A stretch of 64,000 bases of DNA from Paramicrobacterium humi. GTDB taxonomy: Bacteria; Actinomycetota; Actinomycetes; Actinomycetales; Microbacteriaceae. The notes beneath the pieces were generated by a model. The model saw only the letters and a program-made list of their open reading frames with translations, was not told where the DNA came from and ran no database searches. The translations under genes and the position numbers were made by a program. Shown here in pieces: positions 56,163 to 64,000 of this stretch. Location: the NCBI RefSeq assembly GCF_900105715.1, contig NZ_FNRY01000002.1, positions 186,001 to 250,000 on the forward strand, in the 5' to 3' direction. Numbering within the stretch: position 1 is the stretch's first letter; each line of letters begins with the position of its first letter.

Positions 56163-57851
56163 TCACTCCGCGTCGAGCAGCTGGTCGCGGACCTTCTTGC
56201 GCAGCACCTTCCCGATGAGCGAGAGCGGAAGCTCGTCGAGCACGACGATGCGGCGCGGAACCTTGTACGGGGTGAGGACGTCGCGCGCGAACGACCGCAG
56301 CTCCTCGGGGTCGATGCTCTCGCCGGGCGCCGCGACGACCGCTGCGACGACGTCCTCGCCGGAGTGCGCGCTCGGCAGACCCACCACGGCGGCGTCCGCG
56401 ACGCTCGGGTGGCTGCGCAGCGCGTTCTCCACCTCCGACGGCGACACGTTGAAGCCGCCCGTGATGATGAGCTCCTTCAGCCGGTCGACGATCGTGATGA
56501 AGCCGTCGTCGTCCATCGTGACCATGTCGCCCGTGCGGAACCAGTCGCCGTCGACGAAGACCTCGGCGGTGGCATCCGGGTTGTTGAAATAGCCCCGGAA
56601 CACCTGCGGCCCGCGGACGATGAGCTCGCCCTCCTCACCGCGCGGCACGTCGACGGTCGGATTCTCCGGGTCCACGACGCGCACGTGCGTGCTCGGCAGC
56701 GGAAGGCCGACGGTGCCGGGCTTCCGGTTGTCGGCGACCGGATTCGCCATGAGCACGGGGGAGCACTCGCTGAGCCCGTAGCCCTCGACGAGGTAGCCGT
56801 TCGAGGCCTTCTCCCACGGCTCGACCAGATCCTGCGAGAGCGGCATGGCACCCGAGATGCCGATCTCGATGCCGTCGAGCGAGACGCCCTGCGTGCGCGC
56901 CGCGTCGAGCAGTCGCGCGGCGATCGGCGGGACGGCCGGGAAGAACGTCGGCGGGTGCTTGCGCACGACCTTGAGCACGAGGTCGGGGTCGAACTTGGGG
57001 AACAGCACGAGGCGGGCGCCCATGCTCATCGCGAAGGTCAGGCACAACGTGAGCCCGTATGCGTGGAACATGGGGAGCACCGCGTACACGACGCAATCGC
57101 CGCGCGTGATCGTCGGCACCCACGCGCGCGCCTGGGCCGCGTTCGACAGCAGATTGGCGTGGCTGAGCACTGCACCCTTCGGGAAGCCTGTCGTGCCGCT
57201 CGTGTACTGGATGACGGCGACGTCGTCCGGTCGTGGGAAGGGGTGATCGGCGGCGATGCGCTCCGTCGAGGTGAGCTGCTCCCAGGCGATCGTTCCGGAC
57301 ACGGCCGTGGTCAGCGCCGCGCGCGACTCACGCGCCTTCTTGACCGGCAACCGCAGCATCGCGCGCATCGAGAACGGCATCGATCGCGTGATGTCGACGG
57401 AGATGAGAGTCGTGACGGCGATGTCGTCGGGCATCGCCTGCATGGTCGCGACAACGTTGTTCCACACGATCGCGGTCTTCGCGCCGTGGTCTTCGAACTG
57501 GTGACGCAGCTCACGCGGGGTGTACAGCGGATTGTGCTCGACGACGATCGCACCCAGCCGCAGCACGGCATAGAACGCGACGATGTGCTGCGGACAGTTC
57601 GGCAGCACGATCGCCACACGGTCACCCGCGGCGACGCCGCGACGCCGCAGAGCCTCCGCGACCCGCGCGACGGCGTCCTCGAGCTGCGCGTACGTCGTCT
57701 CGGCGCCGAAGAACTCCAGCGCGACCGCGTCGGGAAAGTCCTTCGCCGACTGCTCGACGATGCCGACGAGTGAGCCGCTCGGCTCGTCGATCGTGGCCGG
57801 AACGCCGGCGGAGTAGCTGCTGATCCACGGGGCGTCGTTGTCTTGCGTCAC
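56163..57851 (-). CDS. Long-chain fatty-acid-CoA ligase (FadD-like)
   Basis: AMP-forming acyl-CoA synthetase. The GTG at 57851 (MTQDNDAPWISSYSAGVPAT) gives 562 residues; the open frame upstream is antisense to gatC. TACAGT lies exactly six bases before the GTG. Motifs: VIQYTSGTTGFPKGAVLSHA (P-loop-like), GYGLSECSP, and ITIVDRLKELIITGGFNVSP with the C-terminal LSLIGKVLRKKVRDQL (catalytic Lys). Chain-length preference cannot be read from sequence. Confidence 0.9.
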   Translation of the reverse strand: MTQDNDAPWISSYSAGVPATIDEPSGSLVGIVEQSAKDFPDAVALEFFGAETTYAQLEDAVARVAEALRRRGVAAGDRVAIVLPNCPQHIVAFYAVLRLGAIVVEHNPLYTPRELRHQFEDHGAKTAIVWNNVVATMQAMPDDIAVTTLISVDITRSMPFSMRAMLRLPVKKARESRAALTTAVSGTIAWEQLTSTERIAADHPFPRPDDVAVIQYTSGTTGFPKGAVLSHANLLSNAAQARAWVPTITRGDCVVYAVLPMFHAYGLTLCLTFAMSMGARLVLFPKFDPDLVLKVVRKHPPTFFPAVPPIAARLLDAARTQGVSLDGIEIGISGAMPLSQDLVEPWEKASNGYLVEGYGLSECSPVLMANPVADNRKPGTVGLPLPSTHVRVVDPENPTVDVPRGEEGELIVRGPQVFRGYFNNPDATAEVFVDGDWFRTGDMVTMDDDGFITIVDRLKELIITGGFNVSPSEVENALRSHPSVADAAVVGLPSAHSGEDVVAAVVAAPGESIDPEELRSFARDVLTPYKVPRRIVVLDELPLSLIGKVLRKKVRDQLLDAE

Positions 57852-57857
57852 CCCTCC

Positions 57858-57863
57858 ACTGTA
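57858..57863 (-). promoter_or_regulatory. -10 box of fadD (leaderless type)
   Basis: Minus-strand TACAGT, six bases before the GTG at 57851. The six spacer bases happen to read GGAGGG, but the spacing is too short for a Shine-Dalgarno sequence. Confidence 0.45.
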
Positions 57864-57911
57864 ACGGCAGGCCGGCTTCCCGGCCGCGGGATCCGGGGCC
57901 GCGCGAGCACT

Positions 57912-57917
57912 TAGAAT
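57912..57917 (+). promoter_or_regulatory. -10 box of the gatCAB operon
   Basis: TAGAAT, 34 bases before the gatC ATG. A GGAGG sequence precedes the start codon, so this transcript is led, unlike its neighbours. No -35 consensus is clear. Confidence 0.5.
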
Positions 57918-57951
57918 GGGAGCACACCCACCATCCCCGTGACGGAGGCCC

Positions 57952-58251
57952 ATGTCTGAAATATCCGAGGAGCAGGTGGCGCACTTGGCGAGCCTCGCCC
58001 GCATTGCGCTCACCGCTGAGGAGATCACGAGTCTCACCTCAGAGCTCGACCAGATCGTCAACAGCATCGCGAAGGTGCAGGAGGTGGCGACAGAGGATGT
58101 TCCCGCGACGAGCCACCCGATCCCGCTGCAGAACGTGTTCCGCCCCGACGAGATCGGTCAGACCCTGACGCAGAAGCAGGCGCTGCAGAACGCTCCCGCC
58201 GACGACGGCGAGCGGTTCATCGTGTCGGCGATCCTTGGGGAGGAACAGTAG
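57952..58251 (+). CDS. gatC: Glutamyl-tRNA(Gln)/aspartyl-tRNA(Asn) amidotransferase subunit C
   Basis: Small subunit that clamps GatA to GatB. The 99 residues read MSEISEEQVAHLASLARIAL and continue with the conserved ELDQIVNSIAKVQEV and a C-terminal DDGERFIVSAILG. GGAGG lies just upstream. gatA starts on the base after the gatC stop. Confidence 0.95.
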   Translation: MSEISEEQVAHLASLARIALTAEEITSLTSELDQIVNSIAKVQEVATEDVPATSHPIPLQNVFRPDEIGQTLTQKQALQNAPADDGERFIVSAILGEEQ

Positions 58252-59765
58252 ATGAGCGACATCACCCGCCTCGGCGCCGCCGAGCTCTCGGCCAAGCTCG
58301 CCGCGAAGGAACTGAGCTCCGTCGAAGCGACGCAGGCCCACCTCGACCGCATCGGCGTCGTCGACGGCGCCGTTCACGCCTTCCTGCACGTCTCCGACCA
58401 CGCGCTCGATGTCGCCGCCGACATCGACAAGCGCCGGTCCGCAGGGGAGCAGCTCGGCGAGCTCGCCGGTGTGCCGCTCGCGATCAAGGACGTCCTCGTC
58501 ACGACGGACATGCCTTCGACGTCGGGCAGCCGCATGCTCGAGGGCTACATGTCGCCCTTCGATGCCACCGTCGTCGCGCGCTCGCGCGCCGCGGGTCTCG
58601 TGCCGCTCGGCAAGACGAACATGGACGAGTTCGCGATGGGATCCTCCACCGAGCACTCGGCGTTCGGTCCCACCCGCAACCCGTGGGACCTCGAGCGGAT
58701 CCCCGGCGGCTCTGGCGGCGGTTCCGCGGCGGCCGTCGCCGCGTTCGAGGCTCCGCTCGCGCTCGGCAGCGACACGGGCGGCTCGATCCGCCAGCCCGCG
58801 CACGTCACGGGCACCGTCGGCGTCAAGCCGACGTACGGCGCCGTGAGCCGCTACGGCTCGATCGCCCTCGCGTCCTCCCTCGACCAGGTCGGCCCCGTCA
58901 CACGCACGGTTCTCGACGCGGGCCTGCTGCAGGACGTGATCCAGGGCCACGACCCCTACGACTCCACCTCTCTCACCGATTCCTGGCCGTCGATGGCGGA
59001 TGCCGCTCGCGCGGGCCTGCGCGGCGAGGGACTCGCCGGACTGAAGGTCGGCGTGATCTCGGACCTGCTCGGCAGCGGCATCCAGTCGGGTGTCCTCTCG
59101 AGATTCCGCGAGGCGCTTGCGCTGCTTGAGAAGAACGGCGCGGAGATCGTCGAGGTCTCGGCGCCGCACTTCGAGTACGCCGTCGCCGCGTACTACCTCA
59201 TCCTCCCGGCGGAGGCGTCGTCGAACCTCGCGCGCTTCGACTCCGTGCGATTCGGGCTGCGGGTCGAACCCGATGGCGGCGGAACCGTCGAGCAGGTCAT
59301 GGCGGCCTCGCGCGAGGCCGGCTTCGGCCCCGAGGTGAAGCGCCGCATCATCCTCGGCACGTATGCGCTGAGCGCCGGCTACTACGACGCGTACTACGGC
59401 AGCGCGCAGAAAGTGCGCACGCTCATCCAGCGCGACTTCGCGAACGCGTTCGCGAACGTCGACGTGCTCGCGAGCCCGAGCGCCCCGACGACGGCGTTCA
59501 AGCTCGCCGAGAAGCTCGACGACCCCATGGCGATGTACCTCAACGACGTCACGACGATCCCCGCGAACCTCGCCGGTGTTCCCGGCATCAGCGTTCCGGT
59601 CGGCCTCGCGCCCGAAGACGGTCTGCCCGTCGGCATCCAATTCATGGCACCCGCCCGCGAAGACGCCCGCCTCTACCAGGTCGGCGCCTCACTCGAGTCG
59701 CTGCTCGAGGAGCAGTGGGGGCGCACACTTCTATCGCAGGCTCCTGAGCTCGGAGGGACGAACTG

Positions 59766-59766
<1 letters not shown>
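58252..59766 (+). CDS. gatA: Glutamyl-tRNA(Gln)/aspartyl-tRNA(Asn) amidotransferase subunit A
   Basis: Amidase subunit producing ammonia from glutamine for transamidation of mischarged tRNA. The amidase signature is [20 protein letters not shown], with Lys near residue 80 (LAIKDVLVT), the cis Ser in GGSGGG and the nucleophile Ser in [12 protein letters not shown]. The 504-residue length is normal. It shares a base with gatB (stop/start overlap), so the three subunits are produced together. Confidence 0.96.
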
Positions 59767-61262
<1,496 letters not shown>

Positions 61263-61272
61263 AGCCTCATCT

Positions 61273-61317
61273 CGAGGGCCTGAGCGGAGAGGAAGAGACT
61301 CTCTGGTCAGGCCCTCG
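61273..61317 (+). terminator. Terminator hairpin after gatB
   Basis: CGAGGGCCTGA (61273-61283) pairs with TCAGGCCCTCG (61307-61317). A second small stem (GAGAG/CTCTC) lies in the loop. The flanking sequence is only mildly T-rich. Confidence 0.65.
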
Positions 61318-61326
61318 ATTGCGTTC

Positions 61327-61332
61327 TACTAT
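61327..61332 (+). promoter_or_regulatory. -10 box of the unknown gene at 61339 (leaderless type)
   Basis: TACTAT followed by six bases and the ATG. Confidence 0.45.
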
Positions 61333-61338
61333 GAAGCC

Positions 61339-61932
61339 ATGCTCATCGAGGGCACGCTTCGATGGGAGGTCACGGAAGACTGCCCGTGGGACCTCCTGCT
61401 CGCGCTCGGCCTCCGCGATCTCGCCGGGCTCGATGCGGTGTGCGAAGAGGACGTGCCCCGCGGAATCCCTGACATCGGACGCATCAGCACCTCGGGCATC
61501 GACATGGCGCAATTGGAAGCGCAATGGCGCGGCTGGTGGGCGGGCCTCATCCGCCGTGAGACGCGACCGTTCATCAGCCAAGTGCGGCCGCCCCACTTCG
61601 CCGTGTTCGATCGCGCTCTCGAACTGCAGGAGCTCGTGTACCGCGGGTACGACCGGGCGATGGGCTGGGCGAAGCTGCGCCGCTTCGAGTACTTGCGCGC
61701 CGTCGAACGACGCCACCATCCGCTCGAAGACGTGTACCGCATGGTGCAGCAGCGCCAGTTCGAGCTGCGGCGCCAGTCGAGCTCCTTCCGGCTCGACCTG
61801 ACCGTGCTCCCCGTGGCGCGCACGGGCGCATGGGTCGTCGCTCCCGACACCGTCGTCGTGAGCGAGAGCCTGCGGGACGACGCGAGCGCATTCCGGGACT
61901 GGCTGCACCCCGTCGTGATCGCCCTCGTCTGA
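61339..61932 (+). CDS. Conserved-looking protein of unknown function
   Basis: A 197-residue protein that I do not recognise. It has no signal peptide or membrane helix and begins MLIEGTLRWEVTEDCPWDLL. It is rich in Trp and Arg, with WRGWWAGLIRRETRPFISQV and RRFEYLRAVERRHHPLEDVY, and ends in a hydrophobic strand-like tail (WLHPVVIALV). Codon use matches the neighbouring housekeeping genes, and a TANNNT box stands at leaderless spacing, so it is very likely real. It lies between gatB and dinB, 44 bases before dinB; no role in either process can be inferred. Confidence 0.7.
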   Translation: MLIEGTLRWEVTEDCPWDLLLALGLRDLAGLDAVCEEDVPRGIPDIGRISTSGIDMAQLEAQWRGWWAGLIRRETRPFISQVRPPHFAVFDRALELQELVYRGYDRAMGWAKLRRFEYLRAVERRHHPLEDVYRMVQQRQFELRRQSSSFRLDLTVLPVARTGAWVVAPDTVVVSESLRDDASAFRDWLHPVVIALV

Positions 61933-61976
61933 TCGCGCATTCCGTCGGTGTCGGCGACTCCTGCGAGAATGGAGGT

Positions 61977-63233
61977 ATGTCTCGTCAGGACGGTCGACTG
62001 CGCCGCATCTCGGCGGACTCGGTCGACGATGCAGGGGCGACGATCCTGCACGTGGACATGGACGCATTCTTCGCGTCCGTCGAGCTCCTCGATCATCCCG
62101 AGCTCCTCGGAAAGCCGGTGATCGTCGGCCACAGGGAAGGCCGCTCTGTCGTCACGACCGCGACCTACGAGGCCCGCGCCTACGGCGTCGGCTCGGCCAT
62201 GCCGATGGCGCGGGCGCTCCAGCTGTGCCCGAACGCGATAGTGCTCACGCCGCGCCACGAACTGTACCGCGACTACTCGGCTCGCGTGATGGCTGTTTTC
62301 GAGCAGGTGACGCCCGTCGTCGAGAAGCTCAGCATCGACGAGGCGTTCCTCGACGTCGCCGGCGCACGTCGGCTCCTCGGGTCGCCCGCGCACATCGCTC
62401 GGATGCTGCGCGAGCGCGTGCGCGCGGAGACGGGGCTCACGTGCTCCATCGGCGTCGCGGCGACGAAGTTCCTCGCGAAGCTCGCGTCGGGAATGGCGAA
62501 GCCCGACGGTCTTCTCGTCATCCCTCCCGCCGAATCCCTCGAGTTCCTGCGCCCACTGCCCATTCGCGCGTTGTGGGGCGTCGGAGGGAAGACCGAAGAG
62601 TCCCTCAGCCGGCTCGGTCTGCGCACCGTCGCCGATATTGCCGACGTTCCCCTGTCGGCGCTGCGCAGGGCGGTCGGGGACGCCACAGCGGTGCGCCTGC
62701 ACGAACTCGCGAACGGCCGCGACCCGCGCGCGGTCGAGACGCAGCGCATCGAGAAGAGCGTCGGGCACGAGGTCACCTTCCACGAGGACATCAGCGATTC
62801 TGGACGCCTGGAACGCGAACTCCTGCGGCTCGCTTCCCAGGTCGGCGAGCGCTTGCGCCGAACGGACACGCTGGCCGGAAGCGTCGCGCTCAAACTCCGC
62901 TACAGCGACTTCACGACGGTCTCGCGCACGCGTCGGCTGCCCGAGCCAAGCAATGTCGGGCGCCGCATCTACGACGCGAGCCTCGCACTGTTCCGAGAAC
63001 TCGGTGTCGGTGCTCGCCCGGTCCGGCTCATCGGCGTGCGCGCCGAGAACCTCGACGCGGGCCAGTTGAGCGCGGGACTGTGGGATCCGGATGCCGACTG
63101 GCGCGACGCGGAGACGGCGATCGACGGTCTGCGCGAGAAATTCGGCAAGGCCGTCGTCACACCGGCGTCTCTTCTCGGCGCCCGGCCAGGGACAGCCGGC
63201 GGGACACGCCAGCCGGGCACTCCCGGGAGCTGA
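61977..63233 (+). CDS. dinB: DNA polymerase IV (DinB)
   Basis: Y-family translesion polymerase. The start MSRQDGRLRRISADSVDDAG leads to the catalytic HVDMDAFFASVELLDHPELL; the second acidic motif is KLSIDEAFLDVAG, and the fingers and little-finger regions include GIGVAATKFLAKLASGMAKP-type wording. The 418 residues have no clear C-terminal clamp-binding QLxLF motif, ending in a Gly/Thr/Arg tail instead. A GAGAAT box stands six bases before the ATG (relaxed -10). The open frame upstream is antisense or out of frame and rejected. Confidence 0.92.
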   Translation: MSRQDGRLRRISADSVDDAGATILHVDMDAFFASVELLDHPELLGKPVIVGHREGRSVVTTATYEARAYGVGSAMPMARALQLCPNAIVLTPRHELYRDYSARVMAVFEQVTPVVEKLSIDEAFLDVAGARRLLGSPAHIARMLRERVRAETGLTCSIGVAATKFLAKLASGMAKPDGLLVIPPAESLEFLRPLPIRALWGVGGKTEESLSRLGLRTVADIADVPLSALRRAVGDATAVRLHELANGRDPRAVETQRIEKSVGHEVTFHEDISDSGRLERELLRLASQVGERLRRTDTLAGSVALKLRYSDFTTVSRTRRLPEPSNVGRRIYDASLALFRELGVGARPVRLIGVRAENLDAGQLSAGLWDPDADWRDAETAIDGLREKFGKAVVTPASLLGARPGTAGGTRQPGTPGS

Positions 63234-63274
63234 GAGTCCCCGAGCTATGCCTGTGCAGACCAGACTGGGCGGGG

Positions 63275-63280
63275 TAGCGT
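63275..63280 (+). promoter_or_regulatory. -10 box of the GerW-like gene (leaderless type)
   Basis: TAGCGT followed by six bases and the ATG at 63287. Confidence 0.45.
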
Positions 63281-63286
63281 TGGCAC

Positions 63287-63637
63287 ATGGATAACGTAGC
63301 GCTGGAACTGGCAGACAAATTCAAATCGGTCGGGGTCTCGACGGTGTACGGCGAGATCGTTGACGTCGACGGCGTCAAGATCGTCCCTGTCGCGCTTGCG
63401 AGCTTCGGCTTCGGCGCGGGCGAGGGAGACGCGTCGAGCGATATCAAGGCCGACAACAAGGCCGCGGGCGGCGGTGGCGGAGGCGGCGGGATGAGCGTGC
63501 CGATCGGCGCGTACATCCGCACGAGTGACGGTGTTCGCTTCGAACCGAACCTCGTGTCCCTGCTCACTGTCGCGATCCCGTTCGTGTGGGTTCTCGGCAA
63601 GGCACTCAAGGTCATCATCAAGGCGCTCAAGAAGTAG
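63287..63637 (+). CDS. GerW/YtfJ family protein
   Basis: A 116-residue protein of the GerW (YtfJ) family; the name comes from spore germination in Bacillus, but members occur widely in non-sporing Actinobacteria with unknown role. It has VYGEIVDVDGVKIVPVALAS and FGFGAGEG, a run of eight glycines, then VPIGAYIRTSDGVRFEPNLV and a C-terminal hydrophobic helix (LLTVAIPFVWVLGKALKVII) that may bind the membrane. The stop codon lies within a terminator-like hairpin. Confidence 0.82.
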   Translation: MDNVALELADKFKSVGVSTVYGEIVDVDGVKIVPVALASFGFGAGEGDASSDIKADNKAAGGGGGGGGMSVPIGAYIRTSDGVRFEPNLVSLLTVAIPFVWVLGKALKVIIKALKK

Positions 63638-63656
63638 CGAGCGGCTACACTTGAGC
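63625..63656 (+). terminator. Hairpin over the GerW stop codon
   Basis: GCTCAAG (63625-63631) pairs with CTTGAGC (63650-63656), with an inner TAGC/GCTA stem. It could end the GerW transcript, and its right arm overlaps the -10 box of the downstream riboswitch. Confidence 0.5.
63646..63651 (+). promoter_or_regulatory. -10 box of the TPP riboswitch transcript
   Basis: TACACT; initiation seven bases on would fall at about 63658, exactly where the riboswitch fold begins. Confidence 0.5.
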
Positions 63657-63657
63657 T

Positions 63658-63747
63658 AACACGGGAGTCCGGTGAGCCGGGCTGAGAGGAAGGTTCTCAA
63701 CCTTCGACCGTCGAACCTGATCTGGATAATGCCAGCGCAGGGAGGCA
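63658..63747 (+). ncRNA. Thiamine pyrophosphate (TPP, THI-box) riboswitch
   Basis: The conserved TPP sensor is clear: GGCTGAGA (63680-63687), ACCTGATCTGGATAATGCCA (63715-63734) and GCGCAGGGAG (63735-63744). The CTGAGA box recognises the pyrimidine ring and the second block the pyrophosphate. The downstream gene is a thiamine-uptake component, matching the ligand. Regulation in Actinobacteria is usually at translation, and the following hairpin supports that here. Confidence 0.95.
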
Positions 63748-63760
63748 AATTCTCAATACC

Positions 63761-63791
63761 CGTGCCCTATTCACCGCATAGGAAGGGCACG
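63761..63791 (+). promoter_or_regulatory. Shine-Dalgarno-sequestering hairpin (expression platform)
   Basis: CGTGCCC (63761-63767) pairs with GGGCACG (63785-63791), extended by TAT/ATA around a seven-base loop. The AGGAAGG (63780-63786) that precedes the GTG lies in its right half, so the hairpin would hide the ribosome-binding site when thiamine is plentiful. Confidence 0.6.
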
Positions 63792-63795
63792 ACAC

Positions 63796-64000
63796 GTGCA
63801 GACCGCAACACACACCACCACTCCGAAGCGCCGGCTGAAGTGGCGCGTCGTCGACATCGTCACCGCGAGCATCATCGGCGTCGCGTCCGGCGTCGTCTTC
63901 CTGTTCTGGAACATCGCCTATGGACCGTTGAGCGTTCCGCTCGCGTTCACTCCCGGGCTCTCGGCGCTGCTCGGCGGCGGCTGGCTGTTCGCCGGCGTGC
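63796..64000 (+). CDS. YkoE-like thiamine ECF transporter membrane component (3' truncated)
   Basis: Start of a membrane protein that runs off the window after 68 codons. It begins VQTATHTTTPKRRLKWRVVD, then VTASIIGVASGVVFLFWNIA and PLSVPLAFTPGLSALLGGGW, wording typical of YkoE, the substrate-binding S component of a predicted thiamine or hydroxymethylpyrimidine ECF transporter. The GTG has AGGAAGG nine bases upstream, hidden in a hairpin controlled by the TPP riboswitch. Energy-coupling subunits should follow outside the window. Confidence 0.8.
   Translation, partial: MQTATHTTTPKRRLKWRVVDIVTASIIGVASGVVFLFWNIAYGPLSVPLAFTPGLSALLGGGWLFAGV

Noticed and set aside
63222-63231. Palindrome CTCCCGGGAG at the end of dinB as a terminator
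   Set aside because: No loop of reasonable size and no T-run; a chance palindrome is likely in such GC-rich sequence.
63460-63500. G-rich run in the GerW-like gene as a possible frameshift
   Set aside because: It encodes eight glycines in frame, and the protein resumes the family pattern right after it.

Overview
The window is a GC-rich (by eye about two thirds G+C) piece of chromosome from an actinobacterium, most likely a member of the Microbacteriaceae or a close relative. The evidence is gene content and order: recG-coaD, rpmF-rnc-mutM-smc-ftsY-ffh, rpsP-khpA-rimM-trmD, rplS-lepB-rnhB-yraN-comM-dprA-xerC, rpsB-tsf-pyrH-frr-cdsA, the GlgE-type glycogen genes, nifS-mnmA-ligA-gatCAB, and many TANNNT -10 boxes set exactly six bases before unled start codons. 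I see no rRNA, tRNA, CRISPR array, transposase or phage gene. No gene-free stretch exceeds 300 bases.

Layout. 1-5898: the end of recG, coaD, then a MoxR/DUF58/transglutaminase cluster. 5910-8284: YceD-rpmF-rnc-mutM. 8285-9781: a small accessory patch (DUF2798 membrane protein behind a promoter plus terminator-like leader, a parDE toxin-antitoxin pair, and a decayed second copy of the mutM 3' end). 9732-17655: a tandem GNAT gene whose last 15 codons are read from the antisense of that mutM copy, then smc, ftsY, a DUF2004-like gene and ffh. 17652-21547: a LuxR/DesK-type two-component system, a divergent membrane protein and a YbdK ligase. 21794-25862: rpsP-khpA-rimM-trmD, udgX, map and a small membrane protein. 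26030-32365: rplS, lepB, rnhB, DUF2469, yraN, comM, dprA, xerC. 32403-37404: an M23-like secreted protein and rpsB-tsf-pyrH-frr-cdsA. 37441-43796: a DivIVA-repeat protein, an SLT-like secreted protein, a Zn-ligand mini-protein with an alpha/beta hydrolase, an AI-2E family exporter, a large membrane/lipoprotein-like protein and a thioredoxin-TPR protein. 43801-50605: glgB, glgE, ybaK and glgX. 50672-63637: nifS-mnmA, an IclR regulator, ligA, fadD, gatCAB, an unknown protein, dinB and a GerW-like protein. 63638-64000: a TPP riboswitch in front of a YkoE-like thiamine ECF component that runs off the window.

How the genes work together. Most of the window is information processing: SRP and its receptor (ffh, ftsY) with signal peptidase (lepB); ribosomal proteins (L32, S16, L19, S2) with their assembly or tRNA-modifying partners (RimM, KhpA, TrmD, MnmA fed by NifS); Gln-tRNA/Asn-tRNA synthesis by GatCAB; and DNA repair and chromosome maintenance (RecG, MutM, UdgX, LigA, DinB, SMC, XerC, DprA, ComM). 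The accessory content is small. The points most worth a second look are the duplicated mutM tail around the parDE/DUF2798 patch, the systematic leaderless-start architecture (which changes several start calls), an over-represented GGATGCC/GGCATCC heptamer, UdgX, and several leader RNAs with hairpins.
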